From: JAAYZH01 sp964479695
Lineage (GTDB): Bacteria > Bacillota > Clostridia > Saccharofermentanales > Fastidiosipilaceae
Assembly: GCA_964479695.1 (NCBI GenBank)
Contig: CAYZSO010000025.1
Location: 1 to 41,476, forward strand
Reading direction: 5' to 3'
DNA length: 41,476 nucleotides
Each line of letters opens with the position of its first letter. Within the stretch, counting starts at the first letter, position 1. The notes under the pieces are model-generated. The model was not told the origin of the DNA and ran no database searches. It was given only the letters and a program-made list of their open reading frames with translations. Both the position numbers and the translations under genes were made by a program. This document shows positions 1 to 7,972 of the stretch, one piece after another.

Positions 1-57
1 AGATTATCTCAGCTCATGCCACCGACTGGAAGACGGGGATAGATTTGACGCTTACCT

Positions 58-555
58 AACTAAGCCGAAAAACTTTTCCAAACTGGTTCGGATCCGGAAA
101 CTTGCGACAACAAATATTTTCCAGAAAGATCTTGACACTTATTTTCAGCCAGATGAATGATTACTGACCTGAGGGCAGCAATTATTGAATGAATCCTGAC
201 CTCGACGGTATCATGATCTGCTAAAAACACAGTACAAACAGGAAAAGACCTTCCAAAACGCAGAGCCTCCCGATCGAGTGTCGCAAGTTTCCCGATCCGA
301 ACCAACTTGCAAATAGGATAACAATATCTCTAAACTTCAAAGAACAAATTTAGGAGAAATACGCCACCGGAACCGCTCCGCCAGCATTAGCTCAAACACT
401 TGCACACCCGAGTAGAAACAATACACCGCCAAAACCGCTCCACCAATAAGAACTCCAACGCAACAGAACAAATTCAGAAAGAATTCGCCACCGAAACCGC
501 TCCGCCAACAGAAACTCACTACATATGTATAAAAATAAACTTATATAGTCGAAAT
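58..555. repeat. Long direct repeat, copy 1 (non-coding), upstream border of the galactoside locus
   Basis: This stretch matches 11857-12293 over nearly its whole length with scattered substitutions and one extra roughly 60-nt block. Both copies begin at AACTAAGCC and end at TAGTCGAAAT. Inside it are two 26-nt inverted arms (84-109 and 279-304), followed by a degenerate block containing ACCGCTCCGCC repeated at 59-74 nt spacing. No gene is supported in 1-576: the open frame on the minus strand at 60-305 differs from its counterpart in copy 2 mostly by amino-acid-changing substitutions and then goes out of register. The repeat could be a decayed mobile element, a structured RNA or a recombination border; the sequence does not decide. 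Confidence 0.85.
84..304. repeat. Inverted-arm element inside repeat copy 1
   Basis: The left arm at 84-109 (TGGTTCGGATC...CTTGCGACA) and the right arm at 279-304 are reverse complements with one mismatch in 26. They enclose about 170 nt. The same arrangement with the same spacing is present in copy 2. This is the outline of a MITE-like element or a long hairpin RNA. No target-site duplication can be told from the larger repeat that surrounds it. Confidence 0.7.
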
Positions 556-580
556 ACGCAGCCCAAACCGCTCCGCCTAA
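356..580. repeat. Degenerate ~60-74-nt spaced repeat (ACCGCTCCGCC core)
   Basis: Units starting GAAAYA at 356, 415, 477 and 551 share a core close to CCRAAACCGCTCCGCC, with 30-42 nt between cores. Copy 2 of the long repeat has the corresponding units at 12156, 12215 and 12290. The last unit of copy 1 abuts the 3' end of the MFS gene. The units are too diverged and too few for CRISPR, and the material between them is also repeated. Confidence 0.6.
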
Positions 581-1794
581 ACCTCCGAAACCCCAGAACC
601 CCCAGAAACCGCTGGCACAGACGGCACTGCAGCCGGAATAGCAAAGATCATGCCCAGCACAGACAATACTGCCGAAGTCACAAGCATACCTTCCATCCCC
701 AGCCGGTCAATCAGGAAGCCACCAGCCAAAGTGCTGATCATGCTGCCAATGGTCCATGTAGAGCTCATAATGGCCTGGCCTCTTACCCGGAAATCATTTG
801 GTACCACACGATTGACGTAGTAAACCGAAGCCGGAATAAACAAGCCATAGCCCACCAGTTGAAGAGCCGATAGTCCATAAAGTCCAGCAATACTGGAAAT
901 CGGAACCAAGAGAACCGATTTGAGCGCAAAACCCACACTCGCCAAGCGCAGCAGGCGGCCGGAAAAAATTCGCCCGGCGATCCAAGCGAAACCAAACATC
1001 GCCGGAATCTCAAACAAAGCTGTGAGCGACTGCACGATACCAAACTCCGTACTCCCACCGCCCAACGAAACTACAAGCTGAAACAGATAAACGCCAGGCA
1101 TCGTGTGCCCGATCAGAAGCAAGATCAGACCGAAAATCAGAAACGCAAACCGCTGCCGATCAAAATCCACAGAAGACGAACGAACCCCCTCTTCTGATAC
1201 TTGCTCTGAGCCTTCCCCAAGCGGATGCCTCGGCAGCCGAGGATGCCGAGGCAGCTGAGGCAGCCGAAGCAGCCGAACCAGCCGAAGCAATGTCAGAAAC
1301 ATAAGAAGCAAAAACACCAAGAGAGAAACCTGCAAGACAGAGGTTCCCCACGTAGTGATCAGACGACCAAGTCCTGCCGAGACAATGGCAAAGGTCAAGG
1401 AACCAATACCGCGGGCGACACCAAAATCCACCATCTTCCCCTGATTCGTAAGTGTCATCGCCAAAGCACTCATCAAAGGAATCATACTCGGCACGCCAAC
1501 ATTAATCAGAAAATGCACACCAATCGTCAAATACGAGTTCTGAATAAACAAGAAAACACTTGTAAACATCAAAAAAATGGTCACCCACAGCAGGAGCTGC
1601 AAGATGATAAGGCTGTGTCCTCGATCCGCCATTCGCCCCAGACCAAACTGCAAACCAACAGTAGCCAGCGAAGCCACAGTCAGTAAAATACCCAGCTCAC
1701 TATTTGCCAGTCCAGCTTGCAATAGAGCCATGGCACTGAAACTTGTGATTGCCACCACCATGCTGTGTGTGCCTTGCAAGGCAGAATAGTGCAC
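577..1794 (-). CDS. MFS transporter (MFS_1-like sugar/nucleoside permease)
   Basis: The protein has about 12 hydrophobic segments and the family's N-terminal pattern (ALQG, then SNSELGIL-like sequence and GRMADRGH after TM2), so it is a membrane permease of the major facilitator superfamily. Its position at the end of the galactoside operon suggests sugar uptake or efflux; the substrate is unknown. The central cytoplasmic loop (about residues 168-205) is expanded by Leu/Arg/Pro repeats coded by 9-nt units at 1251-1286, which is odd for this family. The called start is GTG, with no well-placed ribosome binding site. A TAGGAG lies about 25 nt further upstream, and the frame stays open to a TAG there, so the true start may be a rare codon upstream. 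Confidence 0.8.
   Translation of the reverse strand: MHYSALQGTHSMVVAITSFSAMALLQAGLANSELGILLTVASLATVGLQFGLGRMADRGHSLIILQLLLWVTIFLMFTSVFLFIQNSYLTIGVHFLINVGVPSMIPLMSALAMTLTNQGKMVDFGVARGIGSLTFAIVSAGLGRLITTWGTSVLQVSLLVFLLLMFLTLLRLVRLLRLPQLPRHPRLPRHPLGEGSEQVSEEGVRSSSVDFDRQRFAFLIFGLILLLIGHTMPGVYLFQLVVSLGGGSTEFGIVQSLTALFEIPAMFGFAWIAGRIFSGRLLRLASVGFALKSVLLVPISSIAGLYGLSALQLVGYGLFIPASVYYVNRVVPNDFRVRGQAIMSSTWTIGSMISTLAGGFLIDRLGMEGMLVTSAVLSVLGMIFAIPAAVPSVPAVSGGSGVSEV
1251..1286. repeat. In-frame 9-nt tandem repeat in the MFS central loop
   Basis: Four GCAGCYGAR-type 9-nt units (1251, 1260, 1269, 1278), with looser units just to the left, code the Leu/Arg-rich stretch of the loop between the two MFS halves. 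Confidence 0.7.
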
Positions 1795-1825
1795 CGTCGC
1801 CCGTCGATCGATAAAATTACGCTCC

Positions 1826-1925
1826 TACCCCAAGCCCAACCTCAGCCCCAACCGCAACAGCACCAACCCCAGACACCAACTCCAACCTCAGCCCCAAGTC
1901 CTACCCCAGCCTAGCCCCAACTTCA
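1826..1925. repeat. Stop-anchored G/T-rich imperfect repeat after the gatZ-like gene
   Basis: Read on the minus strand, the last codons (GTTGGGGCTAGGCTGGGG, then TAG) are followed by about 80 nt of variants of TTGGGGCTGAGG and GTTGGAG up to the upstream edge of the MFS gene. The array includes the stop codon, as in several other gene ends of this window, but the unit length is irregular. Confidence 0.6.
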
Positions 1926-3262
1926 ACCCCATCCGCGAATGCAGCGGCTTCATAAGTGAGAGCCACGTCATGAATGTGTTGCTGGAGAAGATTCTCGGCG
2001 GTGGCGGCTTTGGCCAAGGCCAATAATGTCTCGGTATCGTGAGGGAAATATTGATGCGCCAAGCCTAGCGGGATCTTCACCGCAGAAAGATTGTCCATGA
2101 GCCTTTGCGCTGCGGCTGCCACCGCGGGTTCGCCGATGTAATAACGAGCTCGATCCGACAAACTATACCTTCTTTCCAATTGAAGTTCAGCGTCGCTGCC
2201 GCGGTAATGGTGTTGCCAATTTTTCGGGCTGTTCAGCATCGCCGCTTCAAGCGCAGCGGGGAAATCGCTCCACTGTGAGGAGGGCAGGAGGCGCCGTTCG
2301 ATTTCAGACAGGCTAAACAAGGCTTCACGCAAGGCGAAGGTCAGGGCTGGTCCCACTTTCAGGATCCCGACTCCGTCCTCCACCATTTCGTGCAATTTCG
2401 CAGCGGGTTGGTAATCAGTGGAGTGTCCCTCCATGACGATTTGCGGTATTTCGCGTACGGCTTTTGTTAGGGCCAAAGCCGCCCCCCTCTCATAGATATG
2501 CAAGCTGTCAGAGCCAAATTCCACTCCCGGTTGTACGACGATCGCAATGACATCTGCGAATGGATCCACCCTGCCGTCCGATGAACCGTCAGCGCTGTCA
2601 TCTAGTGGAGTCAGGGATACAAATGCCTGCTGGTAAGCCTCAATTGTTCGGTGGACGGCCTCAGGTTTGGTCACTTGCAAAGAAACCTCTTCTTCCTGTT
2701 CGCCGCCGGGAATGGGCACTTCACTTCCAATAATAAAAGAAGGGCGCACAGCCTCCGGTTCCGTCTGGAGAAGCTCGTGGTAAGCTGCCATGGCTTCCTG
2801 ATAGAGCTTCGCCCCTCGCCTGGCGATCACCTGATCAGACAGGCGTTCCATTGGTGAATCATCAGCTAACTTCATGCTGGTGTCCAGATGAATCTTCGTG
2901 TAACCGGCAAGGACAAACAAGCGCACAAGCGTGGCGGCGTTCGCCATCGCTTCTTCTTCCGGTAAATGCGCCCACGTGAGAGGACCCAGATGATCCCCAC
3001 CGAGAATAATTCGGTCTCGCGCCAAACCGAGATCATCGGCCATTTTGTATATCAGGTCACGGAAATCCGCCGGTTGCATACCCGTATAACCGCCAAACTG
3101 ATTCACTTGGTTGGCGGTGGCTTCGATCAGGATCGGGTAATCCGTATCCAGCGCGTGGATCATCAATGCTCGAAGGACCATTTGATTCGAGGTGCAGTAC
3201 GAAGGAATGCCTACACCTTTACCACTTTTGTTTTGCGCCAAAAGGCTTCGCAAGTCCGCCAT
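1901..3262 (-). CDS. D-tagatose-bisphosphate aldolase GatZ/KbaZ-type protein
   Basis: The 453-residue protein has the size and motifs of the GatZ/KbaZ/AgaZ family: GIPSYCTSN near the start, ILIEATANQVNQFGGYTG at about residues 45-62, GGDHLGPLTW at about 107-116, and EGHSTDYQ. Family members are known as the non-catalytic subunit of class II tagatose-bisphosphate aldolase and have also been proposed to act as tagatose-6-phosphate kinases. No GatY/KbaY catalytic partner or separate tagatose kinase is in the window, so the exact role is open. It is the fifth gene after the ABC transporter genes, directly downstream of the AgaS gene, which suggests it takes tagatose 6-phosphate onward. A good AAGGAG precedes the ATG and lies right at the end of the preceding 12-nt array. 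Confidence 0.88.
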   Translation of the reverse strand: MADLRSLLAQNKSGKGVGIPSYCTSNQMVLRALMIHALDTDYPILIEATANQVNQFGGYTGMQPADFRDLIYKMADDLGLARDRIILGGDHLGPLTWAHLPEEEAMANAATLVRLFVLAGYTKIHLDTSMKLADDSPMERLSDQVIARRGAKLYQEAMAAYHELLQTEPEAVRPSFIIGSEVPIPGGEQEEEVSLQVTKPEAVHRTIEAYQQAFVSLTPLDDSADGSSDGRVDPFADVIAIVVQPGVEFGSDSLHIYERGAALALTKAVREIPQIVMEGHSTDYQPAAKLHEMVEDGVGILKVGPALTFALREALFSLSEIERRLLPSSQWSDFPAALEAAMLNSPKNWQHHYRGSDAELQLERRYSLSDRARYYIGEPAVAAAAQRLMDNLSAVKIPLGLAHQYFPHDTETLLALAKAATAENLLQQHIHDVALTYEAAAFADGVEVGARLG

Positions 3263-3276
3263 AGGAGTCTCCTTTA

Positions 3277-3336
3277 TTTGCCCGGAAATTTGCCCAGATA
3301 TTTGCCCGGATATTCGGCCGGTTACTCAGCCGGATA
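3277..3336. repeat. Stop-anchored 12-nt tandem array at the end of agaS
   Basis: Five 12-nt units fill 3277-3336 (plus strand TTTGCCCGGAAA, TTTGCCCAGATA, TTTGCCCGGATA, TTCGGCCGGTTA, CTCAGCCGGATA). The fourth unit contains the stop codon of the SIS gene and the fifth its last codons. The array ends at the ribosome binding site of the gatZ-like gene. Confidence 0.9.
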
Positions 3337-4554
3337 ACCGATTGGATTTTCGATCGGATAAATCGTGACGCCTTTGACCACGCGGTTCACTTCGCCACCT
3401 GGGAAGGGGTTGTCCGGAGTCATGCCGAGGGCGAGAGATTTATATAGGGCAATCAGCTGCGCAACGATGAGGAAAACAGGTGCCAGATCTGCAGAACTTA
3501 AGTCGGCAATCGCATCGGAGCTAAGGTCTAAGCTTACGCCGGTACTGGCGTCGCCATTGACGGTATAGACGAGGTCAACCAAGTCTTCGAGACCCGCTTC
3601 GTGTCGGCCGCAAATGGCGACGATTTTGTTTCCTTTCCGTTCGGCGCTCATTTCGCGAATTAAGTCCATTTCGTAGCGCCTGGCCGCTTGGTCCTGGCTC
3701 AAGTAGATTACAGTGAGTGTTTTGTCGTTCAATATCGACTTCGGCCCATGGCGGAATCCCAGCGGGCTGTCATGGATAGCAACCACTTTACCTTGGGTAA
3801 GTTCCAGCATTTTCAGTGCAGATTCTTGGGCGATTCCTTTGAGTGGCCCGGCGCCCAGGTAGACAATGCGTTCGAAGGCGAAGTTCTGCACCAGCTGTTC
3901 GAAGCGCCCATAGTCTGCCAGCACCCGCTCACCAGCCGCTGCGATGAGGTCGGTGGGGGTGGCTTTGGCCAAAGCCGCCATCCGCAAGGATCCCAAGGCT
4001 GCGAGGTACATCCCCGTGAAGCTGCTGGTCATCGCGAAACTCTTGTCGTGGGTTTCGGGTGGAAGTTCCAGCGAGAAACAATCTTGGGGACGACCGGCGG
4101 CACTCTTGGCGAGCGCACCTTCCGCGTTGCAGGTAATGTAAAGATGTTTGAGGTTATTGCAGAGGTAATCCGCAGCAGCTACGGCGCCGACCGACTCGGG
4201 ACTGTTCCCGGAGCGGGCAAAAGAAATCAGCAGCGTCGGCCGATCCGTCGAGAGATAGAGGTGGGGGTTGGCGACGATATCGGTGCTCCCGACGCTTTGG
4301 AGATGAAGGTCGTAATCGTGATTCAGGGCTGCGCGAACGGCATGCCCAACATATTCGCTGCTGCCTGCTCCATTGAAAATAATGACATAGTCTGCTTGCT
4401 CAGTGATCTGACGAATAAAGGCAGAGAGCTCCTCTCCGCGGGCAGCCAGAATCGTTGCGATTTCCTGCCACATGCGGGGCTGCTGTGCAATTTCTCTGGC
4501 CGTATCAAGTGCATGGAGTGCTTCAAGGGCCTCCCGGGTCTTCCCTAGTAACAT
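3322..4554 (-). CDS. agaS: AgaS-type SIS-domain sugar-phosphate isomerase/deaminase
   Basis: Tandem SIS domains of the GlmS isomerase type are visible: the phosphosugar-binding loop FNGAGSSEYVGHA at about residues 58-70, ISFARSGNSPESV at about 110, LGAGPLKGIAQESALKM in the second domain, then SPLGFRHGPKSIL, the family's catalytic His loop. AgaS enzymes deaminate and isomerise galactosamine 6-phosphate to tagatose 6-phosphate in the cytoplasm. The next gene is GatZ-like and the operon starts with a GH4 glycosidase, which fits. No AgaA-type deacetylase is in the window, so if the sugar is GalNAc this step must be coded elsewhere. An AAGGAG lies about 12 nt upstream of the ATG, rather far. Confidence 0.85.
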   Translation of the reverse strand: MLLGKTREALEALHALDTAREIAQQPRMWQEIATILAARGEELSAFIRQITEQADYVIIFNGAGSSEYVGHAVRAALNHDYDLHLQSVGSTDIVANPHLYLSTDRPTLLISFARSGNSPESVGAVAAADYLCNNLKHLYITCNAEGALAKSAAGRPQDCFSLELPPETHDKSFAMTSSFTGMYLAALGSLRMAALAKATPTDLIAAAGERVLADYGRFEQLVQNFAFERIVYLGAGPLKGIAQESALKMLELTQGKVVAIHDSPLGFRHGPKSILNDKTLTVIYLSQDQAARRYEMDLIREMSAERKGNKIVAICGRHEAGLEDLVDLVYTVNGDASTGVSLDLSSDAIADLSSADLAPVFLIVAQLIALYKSLALGMTPDNPFPGGEVNRVVKGVTIYPIENPIGYPAE

Positions 4555-4570
4555 ATTCTATAGTATCTCC

Positions 4571-4630
4571 TTTACTTCATGTCGGTGATGTTTACTTCAT
4601 GCCTGTGATGTTTACTTCATGCCGGTGATG
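4571..4630. repeat. Stop-anchored 20-nt tandem array at the end of the permease gene
   Basis: Three 20-nt units (4571-4590, 4591-4610, 4611-4630) differ at only a few positions. Each contains the sequence ATGAAGTAAA on the minus strand. The copy furthest upstream in the transcript holds the real stop codon of the permease; the other two are untranslated copies of its last codons and stop. The array ends at the AAGGAG before agaS. Confidence 0.95.
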
Positions 4631-5511
4631 GCAATCCCTTTGATAAACTGTTTCTGGAAAAGCAGGAAAACAAGCATGGCCGGCAAAGTGATCAGAGCTG
4701 CCGCTGCCATGGTTGCAGAAAGGTCACTGGAATGCATGGTGGAAAAATACGAGAGTGCGAGAGGTAGAGTCATACGTTCGGAACTTGTCAAATAGAGCAG
4801 GGGGCTTAAATAGTCGTTCCAGTGCGTCATGAACGTGAAGATCCCCAGTGCGCCGATCGCAGGCCTAATGGACGGCAAGACAATCGAGAGGTAGGTACGG
4901 AATTCCCCGGCGCCGTCGAGCCGGGCGCTCTCCAGGAGGTCTTTGGGAATCTCTTCAATAAATTGGCGGCACAAGTAAATACCAAATGCGTCAGTCACAG
5001 CCGGGACGATGAGGGCGGCGATTTTGTCATACAAATTCATTGCATTAATCAGCATGAAAGAGGGAATCATCGTGGTTTGCGCGGGAACCATCATGGTCAT
5101 CATCAGAATGGCAAAGAGTACATTTCGTCCGCGGAAACGAAATTTTGCAAAAACATAGCCGATGAGCGTACTTGTGAAGAGGACGATGATTGTATTACTG
5201 ACAGACACAATGACGGAGTTCTTCAGCCAGCTGAAGAAAGGTGACTCAAAGAGCACCCGTTCATAGCCTCTGGTGGTGAAGTTCCGGGGGATCAGGTGAG
5301 CCGGGTCGGTCAGGGTTTCTTTCGTCGACTTGAAGGAGTTGGACAGCATCCAGATGTAAGGCATCACAACGATGACAACAAGCAATGTGAGTAATGCGAA
5401 AATCAAGACGCGTTTCAACAGATCCGGATGCTTCGTTGGTTTCATTCGCTTCATTTGATTCATTCGCTTCATTTGATTCATTTGATTCATTTGTTTCGCA
5501 GATTCAGCCAT
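4612..5511 (-). CDS. ABC sugar transporter permease, MalG type
   Basis: This is an inner-membrane permease of the CUT1 family with about six membrane segments. The EAA loop that contacts the ATPase is clear (IPKDLLESARLDGAGEFR at about residues 195-212), and the C-terminus FIKGIAITGMK is typical of MalG-like proteins. It follows the MalF-type permease with 1 bp between stop and start. The N-terminus is unusual: about 28 residues rich in Met-Asn-Gln/Lys-Arg coded by six 9-nt repeats (5441-5494), absent from normal family members. Transport of an alpha-galactoside or related oligosaccharide is inferred from the neighbours. No ATPase gene is present, so a shared MsiK-type ATPase is likely. Confidence 0.92.
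   Translation of the reverse strand: MAESAKQMNQMNQMKRMNQMKRMKPTKHPDLLKRVLIFALLTLLVVIVVMPYIWMLSNSFKSTKETLTDPAHLIPRNFTTRGYERVLFESPFFSWLKNSVIVSVSNTIIVLFTSTLIGYVFAKFRFRGRNVLFAILMMTMMVPAQTTMIPSFMLINAMNLYDKIAALIVPAVTDAFGIYLCRQFIEEIPKDLLESARLDGAGEFRTYLSIVLPSIRPAIGALGIFTFMTHWNDYLSPLLYLTSSERMTLPLALSYFSTMHSSDLSATMAAAALITLPAMLVFLLFQKQFIKGIAITGMK
5441..5494. repeat. In-frame 9-nt repeat coding the permease N-terminus
   Basis: Six 9-nt units (TTCATTCGC or TTCATTTGA/T on the plus strand) code a Met-Asn-Gln / Met-Lys-Arg repeat in front of the first membrane segment. Confidence 0.9.
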
Positions 5512-5512
5512 A

Positions 5513-6388
5513 TCAGTACTCCCAATCTACGCGGTTCACACGTTGTTGAACAAAAGAGACCAACATAATAATCAGAAACAGCACCATCGCGATTGCAGAT
5601 GCATACCCCATATCCTTATAAACGAAGCCGGTTCGGTAAATGTAATTGGTCAACACCATGCCGGAATTCTGCGGGCCGCCTTGATACGCCAACACGTCAA
5701 ACTGGGCAAACATTTGGAAATAAGAAATCAAGGTCATCAAGATCACAAAAGTAGTCGTACGCCCCAAGAGCGGCAAGGTCATGTAGCGGAACTGGGTCCA
5801 GGCACCTGCACCATCAATGGTTGACGCTTCATAAAACTCTTGCGGAATCCCGTCCATACCGGCCGAATAAAGGATAATGTTGTAGCCTAGATCCGCCCAT
5901 AAGGTAAAAACAATCACCGAAAACAACAAATTGTCCGCACTGCCGATCCAGTTGACCGGTGTACCGCCAAGACTCTTGATAATCAGGTTGAGCAAACCAT
6001 TCGTCGTGGGGTAAATACTGCGCCCCCAGATGACCGACGTCGCAACCAGAGGCGCAACCGCCGGCAAGAAAAATGACATGCGGAAGAAGCTCCGACTCTT
6101 ATTCGAACGCAATTGTGTAATCAGGGCGGCAATCGTCAGTGACAGCACAATATTTACAGGCACAGCAATCGCCGTAAACAATAAGGTATTCTTCAGGGCT
6201 GTGTAGAATACCGGGTCAGAGAACATTTTGCTGTAGTTAGCCCAACCGACAAAATGATTATTTTGTCCCAGGGGGTTGTACTCCATAAACGAGATCACCA
6301 CATTTGCTAAGATCGGCAAAATTCTGAAAATCAGAATATGCGCAAATGCCGGGATCAAGACGAGGAGAACGAATTTTCTATTTCTCAT
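5513..6388 (-). CDS. ABC sugar transporter permease, MalF type
   Basis: The 291-residue protein has about six membrane segments and the EAA loop IPQEFYEASTIDGAGAW near residue 185, as in CUT1 permeases. It pairs with the MalG-type permease that follows and the solute-binding protein that precedes it. I chose the ATG at 6388 over an in-frame GTG three codons upstream because GGAG lies 8 nt before it. A strong hairpin sits between the binding-protein gene and this one, which in such operons usually lowers permease expression relative to the binding protein. Confidence 0.92.
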   Translation of the reverse strand: MRNRKFVLLVLIPAFAHILIFRILPILANVVISFMEYNPLGQNNHFVGWANYSKMFSDPVFYTALKNTLLFTAIAVPVNIVLSLTIAALITQLRSNKSRSFFRMSFFLPAVAPLVATSVIWGRSIYPTTNGLLNLIIKSLGGTPVNWIGSADNLLFSVIVFTLWADLGYNIILYSAGMDGIPQEFYEASTIDGAGAWTQFRYMTLPLLGRTTTFVILMTLISYFQMFAQFDVLAYQGGPQNSGMVLTNYIYRTGFVYKDMGYASAIAMVLFLIIMLVSFVQQRVNRVDWEY

Positions 6389-6411
6389 GTACCGCACTCC
6401 ATCCGCTACGT

Positions 6412-6441
6412 GTTATGCCGGAAGCAACCTCCCGGCATAAC
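6412..6441 (-). promoter_or_regulatory. Intercistronic hairpin between binding-protein and permease genes
   Basis: GTTATGCCGG (6412-6421) and CCGGCATAAC (6432-6441) form a perfect 10-bp stem with a 10-nt loop just after the solute-binding-protein stop codon. There is no T-run, so mRNA 3'-end stabilisation or partial attenuation is more likely than full termination. Confidence 0.8.
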
Positions 6442-6463
6442 AATCAAACGTACTTTCTTACTC

Positions 6464-7819
6464 TTACTTCTTGACAATCGCTGTGTCCAATAAGTTTTCC
6501 AGTTCAGCTAAGGCTGCATCCATATCGGTGTACACACCTTGGCAGTAGTTCACGAACACATCGTTGATGTTCTCTTTGAAAATGTCCGTATTGAAATAGC
6601 CGATGAACTGGCCTTTGTCCAGAATATCCACCAGAGGCTGCACATAAGGCATCGCCTCAACCAGCGCCGGGCTGTGGGCCAAGTCCTTCTGAGCCGGGAT
6701 CGTTCCGGTATTGATGTTGTGTTGCAGAGAAATGTCATCTTGGCCAAAGAACTCTAAGAATGCAAAAGCCAAATCCTTCTGCGAAGACTTCTCATTGACG
6801 GCCAAAGACCAACCGGTTTCGGCAGCGAATTTCAGATCACCGTCGCCGTAATGAGGCAGAGCTTCATAAGTGAAATCTACGCCATAAGTGAGCTCGAAAG
6901 TCTGCTCCCCTTCTGCCACCGCCCAGGAACCGCGCGGAACATAGAGCGCATTGCCGGCAAAGAGTTGCTGGTAACCTTCCAAGTCTTCGCCACCGGTGAG
7001 GCCGGTCAAGTCAGTCACTTTATCCTTGAGGACGAGATCGGTGAGAACGGTGAACGCATTTTTCGCCTCAGGGGAAGTGAAATTGAACGTCCCGTCATCG
7101 TTCTGATACTTGGCTCCCGAACTCAGGATCATCGCCGTGAAAATATACGGCACCGAGTCCCAGTTCACGAAGTCAAAACCTCTTCTGGTGAAAATTTCGC
7201 CATCTATGATGGTAGCCTTCTTCGCACCATCAATCATCTCATCCCAGGTCTTGGGCACAGTCAAATTATTCTCTTTCAGAATATTCTGATTGACTAACAT
7301 GCCGCCATATTCAATGTTGTACTCAAAGGGCATCCCATAGAGCTTGCCATCGTATTCGAGCGCACCCAAAGTCGGCGGATACGTCTGCTCACGGAGAGCG
7401 GTCTCAATACTCGCGGGCATAGTCGCCAAGGAGCCGGTCGAGGCGAAGTCCAGTGCCCAACCTCCCCAAATTTCGTACACGTCCGCTCCGCCTTGCCCGG
7501 ACAGCAACGACGTTTGCATCTTGCCCTCGAAATCGTCGTACGGGAAAAATTCGAACTTGACAGTGACACCCGGGTTTGCGGCGGTGAATTTCGCCCCAAT
7601 GTCACGGAATGAGTTGTTCCAGGATTCCTCCTGATGTCCCCAGAACACCAGCTCACCCTTGAGATCGGAGCCCTGTGGGGCTGTGGTTCCGCCTTGGGTC
7701 GCTCCGTCTTGCGTCGTTCCGGGCGTGGATGGCCCCGTGGTCACTTGCCCCCCATTGCCGCAAGAGGCAGCAATCAGAACGAAGGAACAGGCCAATAATC
7801 CGGCGATTACTCTTTTCAT
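6464..7819 (-). CDS. ABC transporter sugar-binding lipoprotein
   Basis: The protein begins with a lipoprotein signal (MKRVIAGLLACSFVLIAASC, lipobox cysteine 20) and a Gly/Thr-rich linker, then a family-1 extracellular solute-binding domain (ELVFWGHQEESW, KFEFFPYDDFEGKM, VYEIWGGWALDFASTG). It would sit on the outer face of the membrane and hand an oligosaccharide to the two permeases downstream. The GH4 alpha-galactosidase gene precedes it in the same operon, so the ligand may be an alpha-galactoside. AAGGAG lies 5 nt before the ATG. Confidence 0.93.
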   Translation of the reverse strand: MKRVIAGLLACSFVLIAASCGNGGQVTTGPSTPGTTQDGATQGGTTAPQGSDLKGELVFWGHQEESWNNSFRDIGAKFTAANPGVTVKFEFFPYDDFEGKMQTSLLSGQGGADVYEIWGGWALDFASTGSLATMPASIETALREQTYPPTLGALEYDGKLYGMPFEYNIEYGGMLVNQNILKENNLTVPKTWDEMIDGAKKATIIDGEIFTRRGFDFVNWDSVPYIFTAMILSSGAKYQNDDGTFNFTSPEAKNAFTVLTDLVLKDKVTDLTGLTGGEDLEGYQQLFAGNALYVPRGSWAVAEGEQTFELTYGVDFTYEALPHYGDGDLKFAAETGWSLAVNEKSSQKDLAFAFLEFFGQDDISLQHNINTGTIPAQKDLAHSPALVEAMPYVQPLVDILDKGQFIGYFNTDIFKENINDVFVNYCQGVYTDMDAALAELENLLDTAIVKK

Positions 7820-7880
7820 GTCTTCTCCTTGTCTCTACTGTGCATCCTATGCACCAGACGGCCAAAGCCGCCTCAGGCTT

Positions 7881-7972
7881 CTTCTCTCTTCTAATTTTTC
7901 TTCTCAATTTTTCTTAGTTCTTTAGTTCTTTAGTTCCTCTAAGTTCTTATTAGTTCTTCTCAGTTCTTCTTA
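7881..7972. repeat. Stop-anchored ~10-nt repeat after the GH4 gene
   Basis: Read on the minus strand, the stop TAA is followed by variants of AAGAACTGAG, AAGAACTAAT, AAGAACTTAG, GGAACTAA and AAGAACTAA, giving period 8-10 for about 90 nt. The stop codon lies in the first unit. Confidence 0.8.

Noticed and set aside
60..305. 81-codon minus-strand open frame, with a relative at 11806-12105
   Set aside because: The two copies differ mostly at amino-acid-changing positions and then shift frame; it is a by-product of the non-coding repeat.
356..580. CRISPR-like spacing: about 29-nt repeat with about 30-nt spacers
   Set aside because: Repeats are degenerate, only four units exist, and the intervening sequence is itself repeated in the second copy of the long repeat, unlike CRISPR spacers. 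No cas genes are present.
3688..4548. 286-codon plus-strand open frame
   Set aside because: Antisense to agaS and without family features; explained by the codon pattern of the real gene.
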